Below, piece by piece: positions 19,423-29,168 of a DNA stretch of 64,000 nucleotides. Source of the DNA: Pseudomonas sp. TTU2014-080ASC (lineage in GTDB: Bacteria; Pseudomonadota; Gammaproteobacteria; Pseudomonadales; Pseudomonadaceae); assembly GCF_001446935.1 (NCBI RefSeq), contig NZ_LKKK01000001.1, forward strand, positions 620,001-684,000, in the 5' to 3' direction. A program made the translations under genes and the position numbers. Within the stretch, counting starts at the first letter, position 1, and each line of letters starts with the position of its first letter. The notes below the pieces were generated by a model that saw only the letters and a program-made list of their open reading frames with translations, was not told the origin of the DNA and made no database searches.

Positions 19423-20628
19423 ATGCCATTAACCTCCCCCTGGCGCGCCGACTTCCCCGGTATCCTCAATCTGGCCGACGAAGGTCAGACCTACCTGGAC
19501 AGCGCTGCCACCGCGCAAAAGCCGCAGATAATGCTGGACGCCTTGCTCGGCTACTACGCAAGCGGTGCGGCAAATGTTCACCGCGCCCAACACCTGCCAG
19601 GTGAACGGGCGACGCGGGCGTTTGAAGCCACTCGGGAGAAGGCTGCACAGTGGTTTAACGTGGCTGACGCACAACAAATCATCTTCACCCGCAGCGCTAC
19701 GGAAGCCTTCAACCTACTGGCCTACGGACTGGAATCGCAATTTCAGGCCGGTGATGAAATCGCCATCAGTGCAGTGGAACACCACGCCAACCTGCTGCCC
19801 TGGCAACAGCTGGCCCTGCGCCATCAGCTCAAGCTGGTTGTACTGCCACTAACTGAGACTGGACTGATTGATCTCAAACAGGCTGCACAGCTGATTACGC
19901 CCCGCACGCGCTTGCTTGCCCTGAGCCAACTGTCCAACGTCATCGGTGCCTGGCAACCGATCCAACCACTGCTGGCCCTGGCGAAGGCTCAAGGTGCACT
20001 GACAGTGGTCGACGGCGCGCAAGGTGTGGTCCATGGCCGCCATGATCTGCCCGCACTGGGCTGCGACTTTTATGTCTGCTCCAGTCACAAATTGTATGGC
20101 CCGGACGGCGTAGGCCTGCTCTATGGCCGTCCGCAAGCACTGAATAGCCTCAAGCACTGGCAATTCGGCGGCGAAATGCTACTGAACACCGATTACCACA
20201 GTGCCCATTTCCGTCCCGCACCTCTGGGTTTTGAAGCCGGGACACCGGCGATTGCTTCCGTTATCGCCTTGGGCGCTAGCCTGGATTATCTGAACGGGCT
20301 GGATGCCAATGCAGTAGCCCAACATGAAGCAGAACTGCACGCCGAACTGCTTAACGGTCTGCAACAGGTTCAGGGCGTGAAGGTGCTGGGTCAGCCGGAA
20401 GTGGCACTGGTCAGCTTTGTGGTAGAGGGCGTACACAGTGCCGACCTCGCTCACCTGCTGACTGAACAAGGTATTGCCGTGCGCGCTGGGCACCACTGCG
20501 CGATGCCGCTGCTCCAGAGCTTGGGCGTCAATGGTGCAATCCGCGTATCGCTCGGCCTGTATAACGACAGTAGCGATCTGCAGCGTTTCTTTACCTCACT
20601 GGACCAAGCGCTGGAGCTTCTGCAATGA
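19423..20628 (+). CDS. csdA: Cysteine desulfurase CsdA/SufS-like (group II)
   Basis: This PLP enzyme takes sulfur from cysteine, leaving alanine and an enzyme persulfide. The 401-residue protein has the PLP lysine in CSSHKLYGPDGVGLLYG and the active-site cysteine in RAGHHCAMPLLQSLG (the RxGxHC form of group II enzymes). The N-terminal LDSAATAQKP is also typical. The csdE gene overlaps its stop by 4 bp, and tcdA lies just beyond on the other strand, so the set resembles the E. coli CsdA-CsdE-CsdL sulfur-transfer system rather than the suf operon. No suf or isc genes are visible nearby. Confidence 0.9.
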   Translation: MPLTSPWRADFPGILNLADEGQTYLDSAATAQKPQIMLDALLGYYASGAANVHRAQHLPGERATRAFEATREKAAQWFNVADAQQIIFTRSATEAFNLLAYGLESQFQAGDEIAISAVEHHANLLPWQQLALRHQLKLVVLPLTETGLIDLKQAAQLITPRTRLLALSQLSNVIGAWQPIQPLLALAKAQGALTVVDGAQGVVHGRHDLPALGCDFYVCSSHKLYGPDGVGLLYGRPQALNSLKHWQFGGEMLLNTDYHSAHFRPAPLGFEAGTPAIASVIALGASLDYLNGLDANAVAQHEAELHAELLNGLQQVQGVKVLGQPEVALVSFVVEGVHSADLAHLLTEQGIAVRAGHHCAMPLLQSLGVNGAIRVSLGLYNDSSDLQRFFTSLDQALELLQ

Positions 20629-21035
20629 GCCTCCCGCCCCTCGCACAACAGGCGCTGGACGCCTTCACCGCCTGCTCTGGCTGGGAACAGCGCGCGCGCC
20701 TTCTTATGCAATGGGGCGAACAGCTGAAACCACTGACTGACGCAGAGCGCTGCGCTGCCAATCGGGTCGAAGGCTGTGAGAGTCAGGTATGGCTGGTGGC
20801 AGATCGCTCAGGTACGGGCTTGAGCTTTCGCGCCAGCAGCGATGCACGCTTACTGCGTGGTCTGCTGGCCCTGTTGCTGGTCCGGGTTAATGGCCTAAGT
20901 GCTGAGGCCGTGCAACAGCTTGATCTCCCCCAGTGGTTTCATGACCTGGGCCTGAGCCGAAACCTGTCGCCTTCACGCAGCAATGGATTGAATGCAGTGC
21001 TGCAGCGGATGAATGACCAGCTGAAGACTGCCTGA
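20625..21035 (+). CDS. csdE: SufE-family sulfur acceptor CsdE
   Basis: SufE/CsdE proteins accept persulfide sulfur from their partner desulfurase and pass it on. The 136-residue protein shows the family core: CSGWEQRARLLMQWGEQLKP at the N-terminus, the acceptor cysteine in NRVEGCESQVWLV, and LLRGLLALLLVRVNGLSAEAV later. Its ATG overlaps the csdA stop (ATGA), so translation is coupled and a 1:1 partnership with CsdA is expected. The C-terminus ends in the normal helix. Confidence 0.9.
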   Translation: MSLPPLAQQALDAFTACSGWEQRARLLMQWGEQLKPLTDAERCAANRVEGCESQVWLVADRSGTGLSFRASSDARLLRGLLALLLVRVNGLSAEAVQQLDLPQWFHDLGLSRNLSPSRSNGLNAVLQRMNDQLKTA

Positions 21036-21112
21036 ATAACCCGGTTTGAGGACAGCGCTTTAAACCGTGAGTCTGGCAACCACGCCCATCACCTGCACAA
21101 TTGAAGTCGGTA

Positions 21113-21928
21113 TTACTGATTTTGTGCTGCTTTGCGCTCTGAAGGCCGACGCGTACCAGCCACCAGTTTGTCGACGATACGTGCTGCTGCGACCATGCCA
21201 AACGTCGCCGTCACCATCATCACCGCGCCAAACCCACCGGCGCAGTCCAGTTTGACGCCGTCACCGACAAACGCCTTGTACTGACAGACCGTGCCGTCCG
21301 GCTTGGGATAACGCAGCTGCTCATTGGAAAACACACACGGCACACTGTAGTTGCGCCCCGGCGTTCGGGAAAAACCATAATCACGACGCAGGGTGGACCT
21401 CACTTTGGAGGCCAACGGGTCGTTCCAGGTCTTGTTCAGATCAGCCACCTGCACCTGGGTCGGGTCGATCTGACCTCCTGCACCGCCAGTGGTGATGATC
21501 TGAATCTTGCGGCGCTTACACCATGAAATCAGCGCGGCTTTGGCGTTAACGCTGTCGATGCAGTCGATCACCGCATCCAACTCTTCGGTGATGTAGTCCG
21601 CCATGGTATCGCGCGTGACGAAGTCAGCCACTGCATGCACCACGCAGTTTGGGTTGATCGCTTTGATCCGTGCGGCCATGACCTCAACCTTGGCCTGCCC
21701 AGTTGTGCCCTCAAGCGCATGCAGCTGACGATTGGTATTGCTTACACAGACATCGTCCAGATCAAACAGTGAAATCTCCCCAACACCGGAACGGGCCAGC
21801 GCCTCGGCTGCCCACGACCCAACGCCGCCAATGCCGACCACCGCCACATGCGCAGCCGCCAGGCGTTCAGCGCCGAGTCTGCCGTACAAGCGGGCAATTC
21901 CGGCAAAGCGTTGTTCATCCACAGGCAT
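21113..21928 (-). CDS. tcdA: tRNA threonylcarbamoyladenosine dehydratase TcdA (CsdL)
   Basis: TcdA is an E1-like ATP-dependent enzyme that cyclises t6A at tRNA position 37 to ct6A. The 271-residue protein has the MoeB/ThiF nucleotide-binding motif VGIGGVGSWAAEALARSGVG near residue 31, the Arg-finger region DDVCVSNTNRQLHAL, and DAVIDCIDSVNAKAALISWC. The TcdA-type C-terminal segment ends with hydrophobic residues. It is convergent with csdA-csdE; in E. coli the CsdA-CsdE pair supports this enzyme, and the grouping here repeats that link. Confidence 0.92.
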   Translation of the reverse strand: MPVDEQRFAGIARLYGRLGAERLAAAHVAVVGIGGVGSWAAEALARSGVGEISLFDLDDVCVSNTNRQLHALEGTTGQAKVEVMAARIKAINPNCVVHAVADFVTRDTMADYITEELDAVIDCIDSVNAKAALISWCKRRKIQIITTGGAGGQIDPTQVQVADLNKTWNDPLASKVRSTLRRDYGFSRTPGRNYSVPCVFSNEQLRYPKPDGTVCQYKAFVGDGVKLDCAGGFGAVMMVTATFGMVAAARIVDKLVAGTRRPSERKAAQNQ

Positions 21929-22181
21929 TGTGTTTCCTCACTCTGGCCACCAATGGCGGCGCGCATTATAGAGAGCCCGCAAGCCAGGCCCAAGCCTTGT
22001 TCGAAGCAGCGCACGCTCACTGCCGAGAAGACTGACTGGCGTGCACAAAAGTGGGAACCTCCCGCTCGCGAAAAAGTCCCAGAAAAGTGCCCGTTAACCC
22101 GCTATACAGCCCTGATACGGCGGCGTAGCATGCGCCACCCGAAGCCTGGCTTTTCTCTCCCCAGCGTTGGACCTACTCTCT

Positions 22182-24776
22182 ATGCCTTCGCGTAAGTTTG
22201 GACTCAATCTCATCGTTTTCCTGGCCGTTGCTGCTGTTTTCATCGGCATTTGGGCCTTGTACAACCGTCCGGTCAGCGCTCCCGATTGGCCGGAGCAGAT
22301 ATCTGGGTTCTCCTACTCGCCGTTCCGCGCCGGACAAAACCCGCAGCAAGACACCTACCCCAGTGACGACCAGATCCGTGAAGACATGGAGCTGCTCAGC
22401 ACCCACACCAATAACATCCGCACCTACTCGGTGGATGGAGCACTGGAGAGAGTCCCGCAACTGGCCGAAGAATTCGGTCTGCGAGTGACCTTGGGCATCT
22501 GGATCAGCCCTGATTTGGAGCGTAACGAGCGGGAAATCACCAAAGCGATCGAAATTGCCAACCATTCCCGCAGCGTAGTGCGCGTGGTAGTTGGCAACGA
22601 AGCGCTGTTCCGTGAAGAAGTCACGGTAGACGACCTGATCGCTTACATCGACCGTGTGCGTGCAGCGGTTAAAGTGCCGGTAACCACCTCCGAGCAGTGG
22701 CACATCTGGGAAAAATACCCCCAGCTGGCCAAGCACACCGATCTGGTTGCAGCGCACATTCTGCCGTACTGGGAGTTCATCCCCATGCAGGACGCCGGAA
22801 AATTCGTGCTGGAGCGCGCTCGTGACCTGAAGAAACTCTTCCCGAAAAAACAGCTGCTGCTCTCCGAAGTGGGCTGGCCGAGCAACGGGCGTATGCGCGG
22901 CGGTGCTGATGCCTCCCAGGCCGATCAGGCGATTTACCTGCGTACGCTAGTCAACAGCCTGAACAGCCAAGGCTACAGCTACTTTGTCATTGAAGCTTTT
23001 GACCAACCGTGGAAAGCCAGCGATGAGGGCTCAGTCGGGGCGTACTGGGGTGTATACAACCTCGACCGGCAACCCAAATTTGCCTTGGAAGGCCCGATTG
23101 TCGCTATTCCTCAGTGGCGTTTGCTGGCGATTGCCTCAGTGGTTCTGGCCCTGCTCAGCCTGACTCTGCTGCTGATCGACGGCAGCGCCCTGCGCCAGCG
23201 TGGCCGCACCTTCCTTACCCTGGTGGCGTTTGCGGGCGGCACCGCGCTGGTATGGATTGGCTACGACTACAGCCAGCAGTACAGCAACTGGTTCAGTACC
23301 CTGGTGGGCGTACTGCTGGGTATTGGCGCACTGGGCGTGTTTATCGTGCTGCTGACTGAAGCCCACGAGCTGGCCGAAACCGTTTGGGTGCGCGCCCGCA
23401 GAAGGCCATTCCAACCGGTGGTCAGTGACCAGGCCTATCGCCCGAAAGTGTCGATCCACGTGCCTTGCTACAACGAGCCGCCAGAGATGGTGAAACAGAC
23501 GCTGGATGCGCTCGCGGCTCTGGATTACCCGGACTACGAAGTCATCATCATCGACAACAACACCAAAGACCCAGCCGTGTGGGAGCCTGTGCAAGCTTAT
23601 TGCGAACAGCTAGGGCCGCGCTTCCGTTTCTTCCACAAAGCGCCGATACACGGTTTCAAAGGTGGTGCGCTGAACTACATTCTGCCGTTCACCGCACCAG
23701 ACGCCGAGGTCGTTGCAGTGATCGACTCCGACTACTGCGTCGACAAGAACTGGCTCAAGCACATGGTGCCGCACTTCAGCGATCCGAAAATTGCCGTGGT
23801 GCAATCCCCCCAGGACTACCGTGACGGCAACGAGAGCACCTTCAAGAAACTCTGCTATGCCGAATACAAAGGCTTCTTCCATATCGGCATGGTGACCCGT
23901 AACGACCGTGACGCCATCATCCAGCACGGCACGATGACCATGATCCGCCGTAAAGTGATGGATGAGCTGAAGTGGGCTGACTGGACCATCTGTGAAGATG
24001 CCGAACTGGGTCTTCGCGTATTCGAAAAAGGCTACAGCGCGGCTTACGCCCACCAAAGTTTTGGTAAAGGGCTGATGCCGGACACCTTTATCGACTACAA
24101 AAAACAGCGCTTCCGCTGGGCCTACGGCGCCATTCAGATCATGAAAGGCCACGCCCGCAGCCTGTTCCTCGGTAAAGACACTCAACTCAAAAGCGGCCAG
24201 CGCTACCACTTCATTGCAGGCTGGCTGCCGTGGGTTGCAGATGGCCTGAACATATTCTTCACCGTAGGCGCATTGCTGTGGTCAGCGGCCATGATCATCG
24301 TGCCGCAACGGGTCGACCCGCCGCTGCTGATTTTCGCTGTTCCGCCGCTGGCGCTGTTCTTCTTTAAGCTCGGGAAAATTCTGTTCCTCTATCGCAAAGC
24401 TATGGATGTCAGTTTGGTACGTTCCTTCCAAGCTGCCATTGCAGGTCTGGCACTGTCGCACACCATTGCCAAAGCTGTGTTGTACGGGGCCTTTACCAAG
24501 ACCATCCCGTTCTTCCGCACACCGAAAATGGCCAGCAACCATGGCATTCTTGTAGCTCTGGCTGAAGCCCGTGAAGAAGTGTTCGTGATGCTTCTGCTGT
24601 GGGGCGCGGCAATCGGCATCTGCTTTGCTCAAGGGCTGGAAAGCGCGGATGAGAAGTTCTGGGTCGCCATGCTTCTTGTGCAATCCTTGCCCTATCTGGC
24701 GGCATTGATCATGGCGCTGCTCTCCTCGCTGCCTGCACCCAAGCCAGAAGAAGCCGGGGAACCGGCCACGCCCTGA
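22182..24776 (+). CDS. ndvB: NdvB-type beta-1,3-glucan synthase (GH17 + GT2 fusion)
   Basis: An 864-residue inner-membrane protein joining a glucanosyltransferase-like GH17 domain to a GT2 glycosyltransferase, as in Pseudomonas NdvB, which makes cyclic/periplasmic beta-glucans linked to biofilm antibiotic tolerance. I use the ATG at 22182 (MPSRKFGLNLIVFLAVAAVF). Order: signal-anchor helix, periplasmic GH17 domain (about 35-310; GNEALFREEVTVDDLI and SEVGWPSNGRMRGGAD contain the two catalytic Glu), two membrane helices, cytoplasmic GT2 domain (VSIHVPCYNEPPEMV; VAVIDSDYCVD; EDAELGLR; QRFRWAYG), and C-terminal membrane helices. dapE follows after a terminator. Function is by family; exact glucan is not visible. 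Confidence 0.88.
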   Translation: MPSRKFGLNLIVFLAVAAVFIGIWALYNRPVSAPDWPEQISGFSYSPFRAGQNPQQDTYPSDDQIREDMELLSTHTNNIRTYSVDGALERVPQLAEEFGLRVTLGIWISPDLERNEREITKAIEIANHSRSVVRVVVGNEALFREEVTVDDLIAYIDRVRAAVKVPVTTSEQWHIWEKYPQLAKHTDLVAAHILPYWEFIPMQDAGKFVLERARDLKKLFPKKQLLLSEVGWPSNGRMRGGADASQADQAIYLRTLVNSLNSQGYSYFVIEAFDQPWKASDEGSVGAYWGVYNLDRQPKFALEGPIVAIPQWRLLAIASVVLALLSLTLLLIDGSALRQRGRTFLTLVAFAGGTALVWIGYDYSQQYSNWFSTLVGVLLGIGALGVFIVLLTEAHELAETVWVRARRRPFQPVVSDQAYRPKVSIHVPCYNEPPEMVKQTLDALAALDYPDYEVIIIDNNTKDPAVWEPVQAYCEQLGPRFRFFHKAPIHGFKGGALNYILPFTAPDAEVVAVIDSDYCVDKNWLKHMVPHFSDPKIAVVQSPQDYRDGNESTFKKLCYAEYKGFFHIGMVTRNDRDAIIQHGTMTMIRRKVMDELKWADWTICEDAELGLRVFEKGYSAAYAHQSFGKGLMPDTFIDYKKQRFRWAYGAIQIMKGHARSLFLGKDTQLKSGQRYHFIAGWLPWVADGLNIFFTVGALLWSAAMIIVPQRVDPPLLIFAVPPLALFFFKLGKILFLYRKAMDVSLVRSFQAAIAGLALSHTIAKAVLYGAFTKTIPFFRTPKMASNHGILVALAEAREEVFVMLLLWGAAIGICFAQGLESADEKFWVAMLLVQSLPYLAALIMALLSSLPAPKPEEAGEPATP

Positions 24777-24795
24777 TACACCATTCGCACGGAAG

Positions 24796-24823
24796 CGGCG
24801 GCCATTGGCCGCCGTTTTGCTTT
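24796..24823 (+). terminator. Intrinsic terminator after ndvB
   Basis: CGGCGGCC (24796-24803) and GGCCGCCG (24807-24814) form a stem with an ATT loop, followed by TTTTGCTTT. It lies 20 bp after the ndvB stop and separates it from dapE. Confidence 0.8.
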
Positions 24824-24863
24824 AAGATTGCCCCCTTTCCGCCTGAGCCGTTCTGGAGCTGTA

Positions 24864-26018
24864 ATGACCACCACCGCTGCGCCCTTGTCCCCGACGCTGG
24901 AACTCGCCTGCGAGCTGATCCGTCGCCCGTCTGTTACACCTCTTGATGAAGGCTGTCAGGAGCTGATGATGCGGCGTCTGGCCGAATGCGGCTTCCAGGT
25001 CGAGCCGATGCGCATTGAAGAGGTCGACAACTTCTGGGCCAGCCACGGCGAGCAAGACGGCCCGGTGCTGTGTTTTGCCGGTCATACCGACGTCGTCCCC
25101 ACCGGCCCGGCGCAGAACTGGCAGCACCAGCCGTTCGATGCGCTGATTGATGCCGACGGCATGCTCTGTGGCCGCGGCGCAGCCGACATGAAAGGCAGCC
25201 TGGCATCCATGGTGGTCGCAGTTGAACGCTTTGTGTTGGATTATCCGCAGCACAAAGGCCGTATTACCTTCCTCATCACCAGCGACGAAGAAGGCCCGGC
25301 ACAGCACGGCACCAAAGCGGTGGTCGAGCGTCTGCGCGAGCGTAACGAACGCCTGGATTGGTGCATCGTTGGCGAACCCTCCAGCACAGAATTGGTCGGC
25401 GATGTGGTCAAAAACGGCCGCCGTGGCTCCCTCGGTTGCACCTTGACCGTTCGTGGCAAGCAAGGCCATGTGGCCTACCCGCATCTGGCCCGCAACCCGA
25501 TCCATCTGGCAGCTCCCGCACTGGCCGAACTGGCCGCGGAACATTGGGATAACGGCAACGACTTCTTCCCGCCGACCAGCTTCCAAGTCTCCAATCTGAA
25601 TGCTGGCACAGGCGCTACCAACGTGATTCCGGGCGAGCTGAAAGCGGTATTCAACTTCCGCTTCTCTACCGAATCCACCGTGGAAGGCCTGCAGCAACGG
25701 GTCACGGCGATTCTGGACAAACATGGCCTGGACTATGAGCTTGACTGGGCGCTTTCTGGCCTGCCGTTCCTGACTGAGCCCGGCGCATTGCTGGATGCCG
25801 TCGCCGCCAGCATCAAGAGCACCACAGGTCGCGATACCAAGCCGTCTACTAGCGGCGGAACCTCGGACGGACGCTTTATCGCCACCCTCGGCACACAAGT
25901 GGTTGAGCTGGGCCCGGTCAACGCAACCATCCACCAGGTTGACGAGCGCGTTCTGGCCAGCGATCTCGATGTGCTGACCGAAATCTATTACCAGACCATG
26001 GTCAAGCTACTGGCATGA
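24864..26018 (+). CDS. dapE: Succinyl-diaminopimelate desuccinylase DapE
   Basis: DapE hydrolyses N-succinyl-LL-diaminopimelate, a zinc-dependent M20-family step of lysine/peptidoglycan synthesis. I use the ATG at 24864 ([19 protein letters not shown]), giving 384 residues; an upstream TTG reading enters the ndvB terminator. Metal and catalytic residues are visible: His74 in [13 protein letters not shown], the bridging Asp in [14 protein letters not shown], the paired Glu in [13 protein letters not shown], and the C-terminal His in TIHQVDERV. It overlaps rlmA by 4 bp, so the pair is co-transcribed. DapC and DapD of the same branch are encoded upstream. Confidence 0.96.
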   Translation: MTTTAAPLSPTLELACELIRRPSVTPLDEGCQELMMRRLAECGFQVEPMRIEEVDNFWASHGEQDGPVLCFAGHTDVVPTGPAQNWQHQPFDALIDADGMLCGRGAADMKGSLASMVVAVERFVLDYPQHKGRITFLITSDEEGPAQHGTKAVVERLRERNERLDWCIVGEPSSTELVGDVVKNGRRGSLGCTLTVRGKQGHVAYPHLARNPIHLAAPALAELAAEHWDNGNDFFPPTSFQVSNLNAGTGATNVIPGELKAVFNFRFSTESTVEGLQQRVTAILDKHGLDYELDWALSGLPFLTEPGALLDAVAASIKSTTGRDTKPSTSGGTSDGRFIATLGTQVVELGPVNATIHQVDERVLASDLDVLTEIYYQTMVKLLA

Positions 26019-26821
26019 GTCTGATCTGTCCTATCTGTCAGGGCGCCTTACAGCGCGTCGATAACGGTGCGGTCTGCCCGGCTAACCACCGTTTCGACCG
26101 CGCGCGGCAGGGCTACCTGAACTTGCTCCCAGTGCAGCACAAAAATAGCCGTGATCCCGGCGACAACGCAGCAATGGTCGAAGCCCGTCGGCGTTTTCTT
26201 GAGGGCGGCCACTACGCGCCGCTGGCCAAGCGCCTGGCTGAGTTGGCAGCAAGCTACGCGCCTGAGCGCTGGGTCGACATCGGCTGTGGCGAAGGCTATT
26301 ACACAGCCCAGCTGGCAGACGCCCTGCCCGACGCTGATGGCTACGCACTGGATATTTCCCGTGAAGCGGTCAAGCGCGCCTGCAAGCGCGCCCCACAACT
26401 AAGTTGGCTGGTCGCCAGCATGGCACGGGTTCCGCTCGCAGATTCCAGCTGCCAGCTGCTGGCCAGCGTGTTTAGCCCGCTGGACTGGCTGGAAGCACGC
26501 CGCCTGCTCGCTCCCGCCGGCGGCCTACTGCGTATGGGCCCGACCCGTGATCACCTCATGCAGTTGCGCCAGAAGCTCTATGATGAAGTGCGTGACTACG
26601 ATGATCAGAAGCACCTGGAGCTGATTCCTGAGGGCATGCGTCTGGCGCACAGTGAAACCTTGAGTTTTACCCTGAACCTTGCAAGCAGCGAAGCCCGTGC
26701 CGATCTGCTAGCCATGACCCCGCACGGTTGGCGCGCCAGCGCCGAACGCCGTGCGGCAGTGATCGCTGAGCCCTTCGACGTAACTGTTGCCATCCGCTAT
26801 GACTGGATCGAGAAGCTATGA
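26015..26821 (+). CDS. rlmA: 23S rRNA (guanine-N1)-methyltransferase RlmA
   Basis: RlmA (RrmA) methylates N1 of G745 in 23S rRNA. The 268-residue protein starts with the zinc-binding module CPICQGALQ...VCPANHRFD (three Cys and one His), which identifies this family, followed by a class I SAM-dependent domain with [16 protein letters not shown]. The ATG overlaps the dapE stop (ATGA), and its own stop overlaps the next gene, giving a dapE-rlmA-small-ORF operon. Length is normal. Confidence 0.9.
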   Translation: MSLICPICQGALQRVDNGAVCPANHRFDRARQGYLNLLPVQHKNSRDPGDNAAMVEARRRFLEGGHYAPLAKRLAELAASYAPERWVDIGCGEGYYTAQLADALPDADGYALDISREAVKRACKRAPQLSWLVASMARVPLADSSCQLLASVFSPLDWLEARRLLAPAGGLLRMGPTRDHLMQLRQKLYDEVRDYDDQKHLELIPEGMRLAHSETLSFTLNLASSEARADLLAMTPHGWRASAERRAAVIAEPFDVTVAIRYDWIEKL

Positions 26822-27195
26822 GCATGCGCCAACCCGATATCGAGATTTACCTCAAAGACGCCGACCACACTGCAATCGCCGCCTGGCTCAGCAGCGCTAT
26901 TGGCCCATGCAGCGACTGGCAACAGAAAGGTCAGACCTACAAATGCCGCGCTGGTGATGTACCCGTTACATGGCTGCCAAACGCCGTCGGCAAATGGCAC
27001 AGCCTGTATCTGGAAAGCGACGCCACTCCGTGGGACGACGATCTGGCCTGCGCACAAGCAGCGTTTGCCGCTCTCAACGTGGAAGTACGCTGCTCCACCG
27101 GCGGCTGGGAAGAGGAAGAAAGCGACGAGCAGGCTGACCGCTGGATGCGCATCAGTGCCGACGGGGTCGAAGAGATCACCTGGCGTACCAGCTGA
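26818..27195 (+). CDS. Small conserved protein of unknown function
   Basis: A 125-residue, soluble, acidic protein starting [20 protein letters not shown] do not recognise a named family. It has no signal peptide or membrane segment. The middle (PVTWLPNAVGKWHSLYLESD) and the acidic patch WEEEESDEQADRWM are the most distinctive parts. It overlaps the rlmA stop by 4 bp and so is translated with dapE and rlmA. From memory a similar gene follows rlmA in other Pseudomonas, which suggests a kept, unknown function. Confidence 0.75.
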   Translation: MSMRQPDIEIYLKDADHTAIAAWLSSAIGPCSDWQQKGQTYKCRAGDVPVTWLPNAVGKWHSLYLESDATPWDDDLACAQAAFAALNVEVRCSTGGWEEEESDEQADRWMRISADGVEEITWRTS

Positions 27196-27392
27196 TCGGC
27201 GACGATTGCGCTCACCTATCTCAACAAGCCCATATTAAGTTCGCCTGCGTTATTGATGCCCACACCCTATGCTCATTCAGGAGTGCTCTAGAGTTAACGT
27301 GGAAGAGGTTTAGCGAGATAAATAGCGCACCGTGGCGGACCTCTTAGCGGTAGCTAGCGAAGGGCCAGATGGCTGGCAGACTTATCCCAAAT

Positions 27393-27431
27393 AAAAATGC
27401 CGTAGTCCTCGATCAGGGCTACGGCATTTTT
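27393..27431. terminator. Bidirectional terminator between the rlmA operon and fadD1
   Basis: AAAAATGCCGTAG (27393-27405) pairs with CTACGGCATTTTT (27419-27431), a 13-bp stem with T-runs on both strands. It lies between two convergent units. The stretch 27196-27392 before it shows no gene or other structure I can name. Confidence 0.85.
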
Positions 27432-27479
27432 ACAAGTGAAGTGGGTAACGTCTAAAAGCTATAAGTGCCTCTAACAGCC

Positions 27480-29168
27480 TTACTTCTTGCCCATCTTCTT
27501 CAGTTCTTCGTCACGCAGCTCGCGGCGCAGAATCTTGCCTACGTTGGTGGTCGGCAACACATCGCGGAACTCAACCGCCTTCGGCACCTTGTAGCCAGTC
27601 AGGTTACTGCGCATATGCTCCATAACCTGTTCTTTAGTCAGACTTACGCCAGGCTTGAGCACGATAAACACCTTAATCGCCTCGCCTGACTTCTCATCCG
27701 GGATACCGATGGCCGCGCACTGCAAAACACCCGGCAAGGTAGCCAGCACATCTTCAAGCTCGTTCGGATAGACGTTGAAGCCAGACACCAGAATCATGTC
27801 TTTCTTACGGTCAACGATACGGATAAAGCCGTCATCCTGAATCACTGCGATATCGCCGGTGCGCAGCCAACCCTCGCTGTCGAGGATCTCATCCGTTGCA
27901 TCCTGGCGCTGCCAGTAGCCCTTCATCACTTGTGGCCCCTGGACGCACAGTTCGCCAATAGCGCCGATGGGCTGCTCGACTCCAGCGTCATCAACGATGC
28001 GGCACTGAGTCGAGGGAACAGGAATACCAATGGTGCCGATCTGGTTGCAACCAAACGGATTCACTGACACCACCGGGCTGGTTTCCGTCATCCCGTAGCC
28101 TTCACAGATGGCACAGCCGGTTACTTGCTCCCAACGCTCAGCGGTGGCCAGTTGCAACGCCATACCGCCACTGAAGGTGGCCTTCAGCGTGGAGAAGTCC
28201 AGTTTGCGGAACTCTTCGTTGTTGCACAGTGCAACAAACAAGGTGTTGAGGCCGACAAAACCGGTGAACTTGTACTTGGCCAAATCCTTGGTCATTGCAG
28301 GCAGATCACGCGGATTGGTGATCAGTACGTTGTGCCCGCCAATCAGCATCATCGCCATGCAGTGAAAGGTGAAGGCATAGATGTGATACAGCGGCAGTGG
28401 CGCGATCAGCACCTCGCTGCCTTCACTCATTTCTGAGCCCATCAGCGACTTGACCTGCAGCATGTTGGCAATCAGATTGCGGTGGGTCAGCATCGCGCCC
28501 TTGGCAACGCCCGTGGTGCCGCCGGTGTACTGCAGTACTGCGATGTCAGCGCTGGACGGTGCGCTGTCTTTAACGCTGTGAGCACGGCCTTTACTCAGGA
28601 CAGTGGTGAACTTGGTGGCGTTCGGCAAGTTGTAGGCCGGCACCATTTTCTTCACATGCTTAACTACAGCGTTCACCAATAAACGCTTGAGCGGCGGCAG
28701 CATGTCACCCACTTCGGTGATGATAACTGTCTTGATGCTGGTTTTAGGCAGGACCTGCTCTGCCAGGTGCGCCATGTTGGCCAGACTGACGAGCGCCTTC
28801 GCTCCGGAATCGTTGAACTGATGCTCCATTTCCCGCGCGGTGTAAAGCGGGTTGGTATTCACCACAATCAAACCTGCGCGCAATGCACCAAACACCACAA
28901 CTGGGTATTGCAGGATATTCGGCAGTTGTACAGCGATGCGGTCACCCGGCTGCAAGTCGGTCTGGTTTTGTAAATAGGCCGCGAAATGCCCAGAGAGCTC
29001 ATACAGCTCTGCATAGGTGATTGTTTTGCCCATGTTGCTAAATGCAGGCTTGTCGGCAAAACGTTGGCAGGAGTCCTTCAGTACTGCTTGGATATTCGGA
29101 TACAGATCTGGATTGATCTCGGTAGGAATACCGACTGGATATTTATCCTTCCAAAAATTCTCGGTCAT
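27480..29168 (-). CDS. fadD1: Long-chain acyl-CoA synthetase FadD1
   Basis: FadD activates exogenous fatty acids to acyl-CoA with ATP at the inner membrane. The 562-residue protein has the adenylate-forming signatures: P-loop-like QYTGGTTGVAKGAMLTHRN, GYGMTETSPVVSVNP, and the DRKKDMILVSGFNVYP motif with the catalytic lysine region at the C-terminus (TNVGKILRRELRDEELKK). The N-terminus MTENFWKDKYPVGIPTEIN matches my memory of Pseudomonas FadD1. Its neighbour fadD2, of identical length, lies 290 bp upstream on the same strand. A strong terminator in that gap means the two are mostly separate transcripts. Confidence 0.9.
   Translation of the reverse strand: MTENFWKDKYPVGIPTEINPDLYPNIQAVLKDSCQRFADKPAFSNMGKTITYAELYELSGHFAAYLQNQTDLQPGDRIAVQLPNILQYPVVVFGALRAGLIVVNTNPLYTAREMEHQFNDSGAKALVSLANMAHLAEQVLPKTSIKTVIITEVGDMLPPLKRLLVNAVVKHVKKMVPAYNLPNATKFTTVLSKGRAHSVKDSAPSSADIAVLQYTGGTTGVAKGAMLTHRNLIANMLQVKSLMGSEMSEGSEVLIAPLPLYHIYAFTFHCMAMMLIGGHNVLITNPRDLPAMTKDLAKYKFTGFVGLNTLFVALCNNEEFRKLDFSTLKATFSGGMALQLATAERWEQVTGCAICEGYGMTETSPVVSVNPFGCNQIGTIGIPVPSTQCRIVDDAGVEQPIGAIGELCVQGPQVMKGYWQRQDATDEILDSEGWLRTGDIAVIQDDGFIRIVDRKKDMILVSGFNVYPNELEDVLATLPGVLQCAAIGIPDEKSGEAIKVFIVLKPGVSLTKEQVMEHMRSNLTGYKVPKAVEFRDVLPTTNVGKILRRELRDEELKKMGKK

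Noticed and set aside
24822..25934. 370-residue minus-strand ORF opposite dapE
   Set aside because: Shadow of a well-supported gene, with no domain features.
27196..27392. Gene-free stretch before the fadD1 terminator looked at for a tRNA or small RNA
   Set aside because: No cloverleaf, no promoter-terminator pair specific to it, and no conserved motif seen.
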